DNA from: Gammaproteobacteria bacterium
GTDB lineage: Bacteria > Pseudomonadota > Gammaproteobacteria > Thiohalomonadales > Thiohalomonadaceae
Direction of reading: 5' to 3'
Length of the DNA: 45,922 nucleotides
Assembly (NCBI GenBank): GCA_024709225.1
Contig: JANJXC010000067.1
Coordinates: forward strand, 1-45,922
The notes under the pieces were generated by a model. That model saw only the letters and a list, made by a program, of their open reading frames with translations. It was not told where the DNA came from and ran no database searches. The position numbers were made by a program, and so were the translations under genes. Below are positions 1 through 7,476 of this stretch, one piece after another (the first letter of the stretch is position 1; every line of letters begins with the position of its first letter).

Positions 1-37
1 CCACCAAAACATAATACCTCACCCGTAGCCCGGTGCC

Positions 38-121
38 CTTAAAACGCAAAACTTAAAACTTAAAACTTAAACCGTAAAACTTAAAACTTAAAACGTAAAC
101 CGTAAAACGAAAAACTGAAAA
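38..121. repeat. Tandem heptanucleotide repeat, C(T/G)TAAAA type
   Basis: Twelve consecutive 7-base units in unbroken register, with consensus C-T/G-T-A-A-A-A and a few substitutions. It lies just beyond the terminator of the CBS-domain gene. Only one arm is visible; a matching inverted arm, as in the other elements of this window, could lie left of base 1. It is AT-rich against GC-rich surroundings and carries no plausible ORF. Confidence 0.85.
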
Positions 122-155
122 AAAACCGCCGCTGCGGTGGCCCGGAGCGGCGGTT
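117..155 (-). terminator. Rho-independent terminator of the CBS-domain gene
   Basis: Read on the minus strand, a perfect 10-bp stem (AACCGCCGCT paired with AGCGGCGGTT) closes a 12-nt loop and is followed by a run of about nine T. It begins 23 bases after the stop codon of the CBS gene. Its T-run merges into the A-rich heptad repeat. Confidence 0.85.
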
Positions 156-177
156 CGGCTTGGCGGTGAGTGAGCGC

Positions 178-639
178 TTATTCGGGGGTGCAGCGCATCT
201 TGGCGATGCTGGAGTGGAAGATTGCCTTGTGGATGTCGCCCAGGCTGAGCATGCCGATCAGTGTTTCGCCTTCGGCGACCGGGATGCGGCGGAAGCGGTT
301 GCGTACCATGATGGCGGCGGCGCGCAGGGCGTGCATGTCGGGAGAGACGGTGATGACGTTGCGGACCATCAGGTCGGCGGCCTTCAGCTTGACCAGGTCG
401 CGGTACTGGCCCTGCATGTCGTCCAGTTTCATGCCGGCGGTGCCTTCCATGAGATCCTCGATGGAAGGGAACAGGCGATCCAGCACGTCCTTCTCGGCGA
501 CGAAGCCGACCAGCTTGCCGTTGTCCACCACGGGCAGACCGCTGAAGCGGTACAGGCACATCAGTGAGGAGACTTCCAGCATGCTCGTCTCCGGATCGAC
601 GGTGCGCACGGTACGGCTCATGACATCTTTCACCAGCAT
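178..639 (-). CDS. CBS-domain protein (paired CBS, 153 aa)
   Basis: A small cytoplasmic protein made of two CBS motifs (about residues 1-60 and 85-145), which together form one Bateman module. Such modules usually bind adenosine nucleotides and act as energy or redox sensors. The N-terminus (VKDVMSRTVRTVDPETSML) and the second repeat (AADLMVRNVITVSPDMHAL) show the typical CBS start, and each ends in a G-x(4-5)-D-x-x-x segment (VGFVAEKDVL, IGMLSLGDIH). No effector domain is attached, so the partner is unknown. The ATG at 639 is preceded by a GGAGGG Shine-Dalgarno about 7 bases upstream. The gene stands alone, with its own terminator, downstream of lexA-imuA. Confidence 0.9.
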   Translation of the reverse strand: MLVKDVMSRTVRTVDPETSMLEVSSLMCLYRFSGLPVVDNGKLVGFVAEKDVLDRLFPSIEDLMEGTAGMKLDDMQGQYRDLVKLKAADLMVRNVITVSPDMHALRAAAIMVRNRFRRIPVAEGETLIGMLSLGDIHKAIFHSSIAKMRCTPE

Positions 640-749
640 GTTCTCTCCCTCCGAATGTGATTAGACCCAGCGTTGAAGTGGGCATGTACCCGAGTTTGCA
701 CAGGCGCGCGCGGCACGCGCAACGAGCATTTGTGTATGGGGTTATAAAA

Positions 750-864
750 GTTTCGAGTTGCAGGTTTCGGGTTGCGGGGACGCCGCGGCGATCTCTGCGT
801 TAACGCAAATTGGACGGCGCGGGGTGTCGCGTTGCCGTGGTGCCTGTTTTTCGCAACGCGAAAC
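750..864. repeat. Inverted heptad element, GTTTCGN/GTTGCNN type
   Basis: The left arm (750-777) has four 7-base words alternating GTTTCGN and GTTGCNN. The right arm (851-864) has two words that are the reverse complement of the same pair. The arms enclose about 70 bases with no recognisable gene. It sits in the 246-base gap between the CBS gene and imuA. Confidence 0.65.
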
Positions 865-869
865 TCCCG

Positions 870-903
870 CTGCTGTTCGCCCGCATCAGCGGGCGAGCAG
901 CAG
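870..903. other. Long hairpin spanning the imuA stop codon
   Basis: Two 15-base arms (870-884 and 889-903) pair with one mismatch around a 4-base loop, ATCA. The loop contains the imuA stop (TGA on the minus strand, 886-888). No T-run follows on the minus strand, so it is not a standard intrinsic terminator. It could protect the 3' end of the lexA-imuA mRNA or be part of the adjacent repeat. Confidence 0.7.
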
Positions 904-1485
904 CGGTGTGGTGTGCCAGCCGCCGCGGCGCTTGAGGACACGGATGTGCAGGCCGGTGGCGGTGGGCTCCAGTTCCAGGCGCAGGGCGGCAGGGGAGGCG
1001 GTGTCGGCCGCGCGCCGCGGCCGGTACAGCACGGCGAGGGCGTTGCCGGTTTCGGCGGCCAGTTGCAGGCGGCGCAGGCTGCGCTGATCGGGGCGGGTCG
1101 GCCAGCCGAGCACGGCGCCGCAGACGCCGGAGCGCAGACTCTGCTCCATGGCCCACAGCATGTCGGCCGCGCCGGCCGGACGCAGCCAGAGCAGGCGGGA
1201 GAGGTTCACGCCGGCGGCGGCGAGGGCCGGGGCGTAGGGGATGTGCGGCGGGGCGACGAAGACAATATGGCGCTCGCGCGCGAGCGCGGCGAGGGCCGGC
1301 AGCAACAGCGTCACCTCGCCGATGCCGGCATGGTCGGTGAGCAGTTCGACGAGGGTGCCGCGCGGCCAGCCGCCGATGGCGGCGTCGAGGGTGGCATTGC
1401 CTGTCGGCAGCAGGTGGTCGGCGGCGGCGGCCCGCTGGCCGCCGCGCCAGATGTCCTGGCGCTGCAGGACATCGTGCAGACTCAC
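886..1485 (-). CDS. imuA: ImuA/SulA-like RecA-fold SOS protein
   Basis: A 199-aa member of the ImuA family, a RecA-related protein that in other bacteria works with ImuB and DnaE2 in SOS mutagenesis. Family hallmarks are an N-terminal IWRGG-type segment, [22 protein letters not shown], then [17 protein letters not shown] and [19 protein letters not shown] classical Walker A GKT is absent, as is usual for ImuA. It starts with GTG at 1485, overlapping the lexA stop by 4 bases (GTGA), so the two are almost certainly co-transcribed and translationally coupled under the LexA box. No imuB or dnaE2 follows; the next gene is an unrelated CBS protein with its own signals. It may therefore act alone, for example as a SulA-type division inhibitor as annotated beside lexA in pseudomonads. 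Confidence 0.82.
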   Translation of the reverse strand: MSLHDVLQRQDIWRGGQRAAAADHLLPTGNATLDAAIGGWPRGTLVELLTDHAGIGEVTLLLPALAALARERHIVFVAPPHIPYAPALAAAGVNLSRLLWLRPAGAADMLWAMEQSLRSGVCGAVLGWPTRPDQRSLRRLQLAAETGNALAVLYRPRRAADTASPAALRLELEPTATGLHIRVLKRRGGWHTTPLLLAR

Positions 1486-2087
1486 AGCGGCCCGCCGTTG
1501 CGGATGATGCCGACGGCGATGCCCTCGATGGCGAAGTCGTCCTGTTTCAGGTCCGCCTCGATGGGGTCGAAGTCGGGATTCTCGGCGATGAGGGTGACCT
1601 TGTTGCCGCGGCGGCGGAAGCGCTTCACCGTCACCTCGTCGTTGATGCGCGCCACCACGATCTGGCCGCTGCGCGCCTCGTGGGTGCGGTGCACGGCGAG
1701 CAGGTCGCCGTCGAGGATGCCGACGTCCATCATGCTGAGGCCGCGCACGCGCAGCAGGTAGTCGGCGTGGGGGCTGAACATGCGCGGGTCGATGCGCAGG
1801 TGATCGTCGATATGCTGCTCGGCCAGGATCGGCGCGCCGGCGGCGACGCGGCCGACCACCGGCAGGCCGTCGACGGTTTCCTTGAGGCGGATGCCGCGCG
1901 AGGCGCCGGGCACCATTTCGATCACCCCCTTGCGGGCCAGGGCGCGCAGGTGCTGCTCGGCGGCATTGGGCGAGCTGAAGCCGAAGGCCTCGGCGATCTC
2001 CGCGCGGGTGGGCGGCATGCCGGTTTCTTCCAGGGTCTGGCGGATGAGGTCCAGGATCTCGGCCTGGCGGGGGGTTAGATCGTGCAT
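1482..2087 (-). CDS. lexA: LexA repressor
   Basis: SOS repressor of 201 aa, the normal length. The N-terminal winged helix-turn-helix (about 1-70, beginning [12 protein letters not shown]) binds the SOS box. The C-terminal S24 peptidase domain shows the Ala83-Gly84 autocleavage bond (VAAG), nucleophile Ser118 ([10 protein letters not shown]) and Lys155 (EVTVKRF). The ATG at 2087 follows a GAGG Shine-Dalgarno. A canonical LexA box lies 22 bases upstream, so the gene is autoregulated. It overlaps imuA, which makes a two-gene SOS operon on the minus strand. Confidence 0.97.
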   Translation of the reverse strand: MHDLTPRQAEILDLIRQTLEETGMPPTRAEIAEAFGFSSPNAAEQHLRALARKGVIEMVPGASRGIRLKETVDGLPVVGRVAAGAPILAEQHIDDHLRIDPRMFSPHADYLLRVRGLSMMDVGILDGDLLAVHRTHEARSGQIVVARINDEVTVKRFRRRGNKVTLIAENPDFDPIEADLKQDDFAIEGIAVGIIRNGGPL

Positions 2088-2108
2088 GGGCTGCCTCGCT
2101 TGGTTGTG

Positions 2109-2124
2109 CTGTGATTATATACAG
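2109..2124 (-). promoter_or_regulatory. LexA (SOS) box
   Basis: CTGT-GATTATAT-ACAG is an exact match to the gammaproteobacterial CTGT-N8-ACAG consensus, with an AT-rich core that can double as the promoter. It ends 22 bases before the lexA start. The rest of the gap to 2381 shows no other clear element; TATTACAAT near 2267-2275 could be a -10 for the plus-strand operon. Confidence 0.92.
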
Positions 2125-2381
2125 CTACGGGGCAGGATGCGCGCGGCTTCTGCGATGGCCGGGGCGGGACCGCGGCGGAACGGGGCAAAGACCCAGGCAA
2201 GCGGGCGGGATTCACAGGCCGGGGCGGCTTGTGCCTGGCCCGCGCGGTGTGTGGCCGCGGCAAAGTGTATTACAATTGCCCACCGCCCGATGAGCGGCGG
2301 TCGTGGCATTGCAGCCGTGCCGAAGCGCCAGGCGGCACCTGACCGCCGCACCTAACTCAAATCAGCCGATATTTCCCCGTC

Positions 2382-3902
2382 ATGCACGCCACGCGTCGTA
2401 CCTTTTTCTATGTCCTGGGCGGTATCACCCTGCTCAAGCTGGCGCTGGCGGCGTGGTTGCCGCTGACCGGCGACGAGGCCTATTTCTTCGTCTGGGGCAA
2501 GCACCCCGGGCTGGGCTACTACGATCATCCGCCGATGGTGGGCTGGTGGCTGGCCCTGCTGCTGCAGCTGGGCGACGCCGAATGGCTGTTGCGCCTGCCC
2601 AGCTATGTGATGACCAGCGCCATCGCCTGGGCCATCTACCGCCTGCTGCGTGACGGCCTGGGCGAGGAGCGTGCACTGCTCGCCGGTCTGCTCTATCTGC
2701 TGGCGCCGGTGAATGTGGTCAACGTGCTGATCAGCACCGATACGCCGCTGATCCTGTTTTCCTTCCTCTCGGTGCTGGCCCTGCGACAGGCGTTGCAGGA
2801 GAGCGGTTATCGCTGGTTCGTGGTCGCCGGCGCCCTGCTCGGGCTGGCGTTTCTGTCCAAGTATTTTGCAGTGCTGCTGGGTCTGGCCTATGGCGCCTAT
2901 CTGTTGCTGGTCAGACCGTCGCGGCGCAATGTCATCGGGCTGTCGCTGCTGTTCCTCGCCGTGTTGCCGTTTGCGGCGCTCAATGTCTGGTGGAACTACT
3001 GCCATTGCTGGGACAACATCGTCTTCAATGTCTATAGCCGGCACAGCGGCGGCAGCATCGACTGGGGTAATCCGCTCTCCTATCTGCTGATGCTGGTGTA
3101 TCTGGTGATGCCGCCGGTGCTGTGGTACGGCTGGCGGCGGCGCGCCGCGCTGATGGCGGCGCTGCGTGACCGCCATCTGTTCCTGTGGCTGTGGCTGTTG
3201 CCGATGCTGCTGTTCTTCCTGCTGTCGTTTGTGGCGCGCATCGGCCTGCATTGGGTGCTGGCGTTTTATCCGTTGCTGTTTTTGTCGCTGCCGATGTTGC
3301 TGGATGCCGTCGCGCTGCGCCGCAGCGTGTATTTCGCCGCCGGCTTCTCGTTGCTGCACGTGGTGTTCGTCGCCCTGCTGCTGACACTGCCGGTGGATAC
3401 CTGGAACATCCGCCCGGTGCTGCGGCATGACCTGGTGTTCGGCAGCCATCCGGAGGCGTTCTGGCAGCAAATCGAGCCGCAGCTGGATGGCCATGCGCTG
3501 GCCACGGAGAGCTATGTCTATTCGGCGATCCTGGAGCACGCCACCGGGCGGTATTTCCATGTCTTCGGCGAGGCCTCGAAATATGGCCGCCAGGATGACC
3601 TGCTGACCGATTACCGGCAGCTCGACGGCAAGGATGTTGCGGTGCTGATCTATGCAGAAAAATCACTGCCCCATCATGCGCAGTTCTTCGCCCGGCATCG
3701 GGTGCAGGAGCTTACGGTGGACGGGGTGACCAATTATCTGCTGCTCGGGAGCGGTTTTCGCTATGACGTGTACCGCGATGTGGTGCTGCGGCGCACGCAG
3801 GAGCAATTTTATGTCCTGCCGTGGTTTCTGCCGTCGGGCGCATGTTATTTTTACGACAGATATTTCCCCGATGAGGACGTGAAACGGTTGCCGCGCGGAT
3901 GA
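2382..3902 (+). CDS. GT-C membrane glycosyltransferase (GT39/ArnT-like)
   Basis: A 506-aa polytopic inner-membrane protein with around ten hydrophobic segments, of the PMT/ArnT type that takes sugar from a polyprenyl-phosphate donor on the periplasmic side. The first periplasmic loop carries the acidic motif typical of GT-C enzymes (PLTGDEAYFF, Asp31-Glu32), followed by GYYDHPPMVGW (Asp48-His49) and LISTDTPLIL. The C-terminal third is soluble. It opens the six-gene operon, overlapping the next gene by 4 bases (ATGA). Because the operon makes a polyprenyl-phospho-arabinose type donor, it is the best candidate for the arabinofuranosyl transferase; the acceptor is unknown. No good Shine-Dalgarno precedes the ATG. 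The membership is clear, but the sugar and acceptor are inference. Confidence 0.85.
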   Translation: MHATRRTFFYVLGGITLLKLALAAWLPLTGDEAYFFVWGKHPGLGYYDHPPMVGWWLALLLQLGDAEWLLRLPSYVMTSAIAWAIYRLLRDGLGEERALLAGLLYLLAPVNVVNVLISTDTPLILFSFLSVLALRQALQESGYRWFVVAGALLGLAFLSKYFAVLLGLAYGAYLLLVRPSRRNVIGLSLLFLAVLPFAALNVWWNYCHCWDNIVFNVYSRHSGGSIDWGNPLSYLLMLVYLVMPPVLWYGWRRRAALMAALRDRHLFLWLWLLPMLLFFLLSFVARIGLHWVLAFYPLLFLSLPMLLDAVALRRSVYFAAGFSLLHVVFVALLLTLPVDTWNIRPVLRHDLVFGSHPEAFWQQIEPQLDGHALATESYVYSAILEHATGRYFHVFGEASKYGRQDDLLTDYRQLDGKDVAVLIYAEKSLPHHAQFFARHRVQELTVDGVTNYLLLGSGFRYDVYRDVVLRRTQEQFYVLPWFLPSGACYFYDRYFPDEDVKRLPRG

Positions 3903-5254
3903 ATACACTGAATAAGGACATTGCCGGCTGGGGCCGTTATCCGGTGCAGCGCTGCGAGCTGGTGCGGCCGGAACGTCATGCCGAGCTGTGGTCGGAGGCG
4001 CCGTCGCTGCTGGCCCGTGGCCAGGGGCGCAGCTATGGCGATGCGGCGCTCAACGAGGGTGGCCGCGTGGTGCTGACCGAACGGGTCAACCGCTTTCTGG
4101 CCTTTGACCGCGAGCAGGGCATCGTGCGCGCCGAGGCGGGGGTGACGCTGGCGGAGCTGCTGGCGCTGACCGTGCCGCGTGGCTGGTTCCCGCTGGTGAC
4201 GCCGGGCACCCGGCATGTGTCGCTGGGTGGCTGCGTCGCCGCGGATGTGCACGGCAAGAATCATCACCATGACGGCGCCTTCTCCAGCAGTGTGCGCGAG
4301 CTGGAGCTGATCACCGCCGGCGGGCGGCGCCTGCGCTGTTCGGCGCAGGAGAATGCCGCGGCCTTCCAGGCAACGGTAGGCGGCATGGGGCTGACCGGCA
4401 TCATCGGCGAGGTGGAACTGCAGTTGCAGCCGATCGAGAGCGGCTATATCCGTGCGCGCCATCAGGCTGCGGCCCATCTGGAGGAGCTGTTCCGCCTGTT
4501 GCAGGAGAGCGATGGCGATGCCCGCTACAGCGTCGCCTGGGTCGACCTGATGAGCCGCGGCGCGGCGCTGGGGCGCGGCGTGGTGATGAACGGCGACCAT
4601 GCCGCACGGGATGAGCTGTCGGGTGGACGGCGCCTGACGCCGTTGCGCTTGCCGCCGGCCAGGGTGCGCAACATTCCCTGCAACATGCCGGGCTGGCTGC
4701 TCAACGGCCTGTCCATTCGCGCCTTCAATGCCCAGTATTACCGCCGCGAAGGCAGCCGCAGCGGCTCCTTTCTGCTCGATTACGACACCTTCTTCTATCC
4801 GCTGGACACGCTGGCCAACTGGAACCGGCTGTATGGCCGGCGCGGTTTCGTGCAGTACCAGTGCGTGGTGCCGACGGCGACTGCGCTGGAGGCGATGCGC
4901 CAGCTGTTGCAGCGTCTGGCCGACAGCGGTCACCCGGCCTTTCTCGGTGTGCTGAAGCGCATGGGGCCGGCCGGTGCGGCCTATCTGTCCTTCCCCATGG
5001 AGGGCTATACGCTGGCGATGGACCTGCCGATGAAGGGCGCAGCGACGCTGGCCCTGCTCGACGCCTTCGATAGCGTGGTGCTGCAGCATGGCGGCCGGGT
5101 GTATCTGGCCAAGGATGCGCGCCTGGCGCCGGCAAGTTTCCGCGCCATGTATCCGCAGTTTGCCGAGTGGCAGCGCGTGCGCCGTGAACTGGACCCGCAC
5201 GGCGTGTTCAGTTCCAGCCTGTCGCGCCGGCTGGGCATGGAGGAGCAGGCATGA
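3899..5254 (+). CDS. DprE1-like FAD oxidase (polyprenyl-phosphoribose 2-epimerase subunit)
   Basis: A 451-aa flavoenzyme matching decaprenylphosphoryl-beta-D-ribose 2'-oxidase, which oxidises C2 of polyprenyl-phosphoribose so that the partner reductase can produce the arabinose epimer. FAD-binding motifs are GQGRSYGDAALN (41-52) and TPGTRHVSLGGCVAADVHGKNHH, where the His118-Gly-Lys-Asn corresponds to the HGKN segment of mycobacterial DprE1. The catalytic-region lysine is Lys405 (RVYLAKDAR). The residue matching the benzothiazinone-reactive cysteine of M. tuberculosis DprE1 is Ala373 here (YTLAMDLPM). It overlaps its neighbours by 4 bases on both sides. The DprE2-like gene directly follows, as expected for a two-enzyme epimerase. 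Confidence 0.88.
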   Translation: MNTLNKDIAGWGRYPVQRCELVRPERHAELWSEAPSLLARGQGRSYGDAALNEGGRVVLTERVNRFLAFDREQGIVRAEAGVTLAELLALTVPRGWFPLVTPGTRHVSLGGCVAADVHGKNHHHDGAFSSSVRELELITAGGRRLRCSAQENAAAFQATVGGMGLTGIIGEVELQLQPIESGYIRARHQAAAHLEELFRLLQESDGDARYSVAWVDLMSRGAALGRGVVMNGDHAARDELSGGRRLTPLRLPPARVRNIPCNMPGWLLNGLSIRAFNAQYYRREGSRSGSFLLDYDTFFYPLDTLANWNRLYGRRGFVQYQCVVPTATALEAMRQLLQRLADSGHPAFLGVLKRMGPAGAAYLSFPMEGYTLAMDLPMKGAATLALLDAFDSVVLQHGGRVYLAKDARLAPASFRAMYPQFAEWQRVRRELDPHGVFSSSLSRRLGMEEQA

Positions 5255-5991
5255 GCGGCGCGATTCTGATTCTGGGCGCCACCTCGGCCATCGCCCGCGG
5301 CGCGGCCGCGGCGTGGGCGCAGCGCGGCCATCGGTTGTATCTCGCCGGGCGCGACGTGGAGTCGCTGCGGCGCGATGCGGCCGACCTCGCCATCCGTTAT
5401 GGCGTGGCGGTGCACTTCGGCGCGTTTGATGCCGCGGCCCACGACACCCATGCCGCCTTTCTGCAGCGGGTAACCGACGAGATGGGCGAGCTGGAGGGCG
5501 TGCTGCTGGCCTTCGGTTATCTGGGCAGCCAGGCCAAGGCGGCGGGTGATTTCCGCGAGGCCCTCGCCATCATCAACCGCAACTTCGTCGATGCGGTGTC
5601 GATCCTCAATCTCTGCGCCGATCAGCTGGAGCAGCGCGGCCGCGGCTTCATCGCCGGCATCGCCTCGGTGGCCGGCGATCGCGGGCGCCAGAGCAATTAC
5701 ACCTACGGCGCCGCCAAGGGCGCCTTCGCACTGTATCTGCAGGGCCTGCGCAACCGGCTGTTCCCGGCCGGGGTGCGGGTGCTCACCATCAAGCCCGGCT
5801 TCGTCGACACGGCGATGACCTGGGGCATGCCGGGACTGTTTCTGGTGGCTTCGCCAATTGATGTCGGCGCGCGCATCGTGACGGCCGTCGAGCGCGGCCG
5901 CGACGTGATCTATGTGCCGTGGTTCTGGCGCTACATCATGCTGATCATCCGCAGCATCCCCGAGCGGCTGTTCAAGCGGCTCAAGCTGTGA
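5251..5991 (+). CDS. DprE2-like short-chain dehydrogenase
   Basis: An SDR-family reductase of 246 aa. The Rossmann motif is GATSAIA (9-15), which in the DprE2/decaprenylphosphoryl-keto-erythropentose reductase group replaces the usual TGxxxGIG. The catalytic residues are Ser139 (GIASVAG), Tyr152 and Lys156 (YGAAK). The NFVDAVSILN and KPGFVDTAMT segments also fit. With the preceding oxidase it would complete the ribose-to-arabinose epimerisation on the lipid carrier by reducing the 2-keto intermediate. Its start overlaps the oxidase stop (ATGA), and its stop overlaps the next GTG start (GTGA). The C-terminus has a hydrophobic helix with basic residues that may touch the membrane. Confidence 0.88.
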   Translation: MSGAILILGATSAIARGAAAAWAQRGHRLYLAGRDVESLRRDAADLAIRYGVAVHFGAFDAAAHDTHAAFLQRVTDEMGELEGVLLAFGYLGSQAKAAGDFREALAIINRNFVDAVSILNLCADQLEQRGRGFIAGIASVAGDRGRQSNYTYGAAKGAFALYLQGLRNRLFPAGVRVLTIKPGFVDTAMTWGMPGLFLVASPIDVGARIVTAVERGRDVIYVPWFWRYIMLIIRSIPERLFKRLKL

Positions 5992-6611
5992 GCGGGCGTC
6001 CGGTCGTCGCGGCCTTCGATTTCGACGGCACCATCACCTACCGCGATACCCTGCTGCCCTTTCTGTTGCGGCTGGCGGGCTGGGGCGCGCTGTTGCGCGC
6101 GGCGGTTGTGCTGCTGCCGACGCTGCTCGGCTATGGCCTGCGCCTGATCCCCAACGGCGTGGCCAAGGAGCGGGTGTTGCGGCATTTTCTCGCCGGCATG
6201 GACGATGCCGCGCTGCGCCGCGCCGGGGAGGATTATGCGCGGGTGCAGCTGCCGGCCATGGTGCGGCCCGCCGCGCTGGCGCGGCTGCACTGGCATCAGC
6301 GCCAGGGCCACCGCTGCGTGGTGATCTCCGCCTCCATCGAGCACTACGTGGCGCCATGGGCGCGCGCGGCCGGCTTTCATGACTGCCTGGCGACGCGCCT
6401 GGCACAGGAGGGCGCCGGCCGCCTGAGCGGGCGCTATGCCGGTGAAAACTGTTACGGCGCGGAGAAGGAGCGGCGTCTGCGCCAATTGCTGGGCGGGTTG
6501 GCGAATGTCGAGATCTACGCCTACGGCGACAGCCGCGGTGACCGTGAGCTGCTGGCGCTGGCCGACCATGCCTATTACCGCACCATGCCGGGAGAGGGAG
6601 ATGGCGCTTAA
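5988..6611 (+). CDS. HAD-IB family phosphatase
   Basis: A 207-aa HAD hydrolase of the SerB-like subfamily IB. The nucleophile motif is DFDGT (Asp11, Asp13), motif II is VVISAS, and motif IV is YAYGDSRGDRELLALAD. The start chosen is GTG 5988, overlapping the SDR stop as GTGA; an upstream in-frame extension lies inside the SDR gene and adds no HAD sequence. The gene overlaps the UbiA gene by 11 bases. HAD domains are found fused to UbiA prenyltransferases in some bacteria, so the likely job is removal of the 5-phosphate from polyprenyl-phosphoribose-5-phosphate. In mycobacteria a PAP2-type protein is assigned to that step. The substrate is inference. Confidence 0.85.
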   Translation: MSGRPVVAAFDFDGTITYRDTLLPFLLRLAGWGALLRAAVVLLPTLLGYGLRLIPNGVAKERVLRHFLAGMDDAALRRAGEDYARVQLPAMVRPAALARLHWHQRQGHRCVVISASIEHYVAPWARAAGFHDCLATRLAQEGAGRLSGRYAGENCYGAEKERRLRQLLGGLANVEIYAYGDSRGDRELLALADHAYYRTMPGEGDGA

Positions 6612-7476
6612 TCTGCGCGCGATGATCAAATTGCTGCGGCCGCACCAGTGGCTGAAGAACGGTTTCGTTTTTGTCGGCCTGATGTTTGGCCATGCCTGGC
6701 ACGATGCGGCGACGGTGCAGGCGGTGGTAGTGGCGGCGCTGGGCTTCTGCCTGATTTCCAGTGCCATCTATATCGTCAACGACCTGGCCGACCGCGAGGC
6801 GGATCGCCTTCATCCGCACAAGCGGTTGCGCCCGCTCGCCGCCGGCAGCGTGAGCCCGTCCCAGGGCGTGGTGCTGAGCGTGCTCTGCGCGCTGGCCGGG
6901 CTGCTGCTGGCATGGAGCGCGTCGCTGCAGGTCTTGCTCATCGTTGCGGGCTACGGTGTGCTCAATCTGCTGTATTCCTGGCGTCTCAAGCATATGGTGA
7001 TCCTCGATGTATTCGTCATCGCCACCGGCTTCATGCTGCGCATCCTCGCCGGCACCGTCGGCGTGGGCATCCCGCCGTCGTCCTGGCTGTTGCTCACCGG
7101 CCTGATGGTCACGCTGTTCCTCGGCTTCTCCAAGCGTCGTGCCGAACTGGTGGTGATGGAGCACAGCGATGCCCCGGCGCGCAAGGTGCTGCAGAACTAC
7201 TCACGGCCCATGCTGGAGGTGATGATCGGCGTGTGCGCCACCGGCGTGGTGCTGGCCTACAGCCTGTACACCATCAGCGACGATGTGGTCGCCGTGCACC
7301 ACACCACCAACCTGATCTACACCGTGCCCTTGGTGCTGTACGGCCTGTTCCGCTATCTGTACCTCAGCTTCAGCAGCGATGCCGGCGAGGACCCGGCGCA
7401 TGACCTGTTGCGCGATCCGCACCTGCTGTTGACGGTGCTGGGCTGGGCGGCGCTCACCTTCTGGCTGCTGGCATGA
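6601..7476 (+). CDS. UbiA-family polyprenyl-phosphate phosphoribosyltransferase
   Basis: A 291-aa integral membrane protein of the UbiA superfamily with about eight or nine membrane segments. The first Asp-rich motif is NDLADREAD (60-68). The N-terminal RPHQWLKNGFVFVGLMF and the segment DVFVIATGFMLRILAG resemble decaprenyl-phosphate phosphoribosyltransferase (Rv3806c type), which joins PRPP to polyprenyl phosphate, more than ubiquinone-type enzymes. The start is ATG 6601, preceded by GGGAGAGGGAG; in-frame codons upstream belong to the HAD gene. Coupled to the HAD phosphatase and followed by a 4-base overlap with the flippase-like gene, it would be the first committed enzyme of the pathway. 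Confidence 0.88.
   Translation: MALNLRAMIKLLRPHQWLKNGFVFVGLMFGHAWHDAATVQAVVVAALGFCLISSAIYIVNDLADREADRLHPHKRLRPLAAGSVSPSQGVVLSVLCALAGLLLAWSASLQVLLIVAGYGVLNLLYSWRLKHMVILDVFVIATGFMLRILAGTVGVGIPPSSWLLLTGLMVTLFLGFSKRRAELVVMEHSDAPARKVLQNYSRPMLEVMIGVCATGVVLAYSLYTISDDVVAVHHTTNLIYTVPLVLYGLFRYLYLSFSSDAGEDPAHDLLRDPHLLLTVLGWAALTFWLLA

Noticed and set aside
38..121. CRISPR-like array
   Set aside because: Units are 7 bases in direct contact without spacers, so it is a tandem repeat and not a CRISPR.
886..1485. RecA paralogue
   Set aside because: Too short, no Walker A lysine and the family signature is that of ImuA.
2352..3560. Long minus-strand ORF rich in Gln, His and Arg
   Set aside because: It is the reverse of the glycosyltransferase gene; composition is that of GC-rich antisense reading and no family is recognisable.
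2365..3880. The 12-base word GATATTTCCCCG occurs before the first operon gene and again near its end, a possible direct repeat
   Set aside because: Two copies of 12 bases, one inside a coding region, with no matching flanks; chance or a short coincidence is enough.
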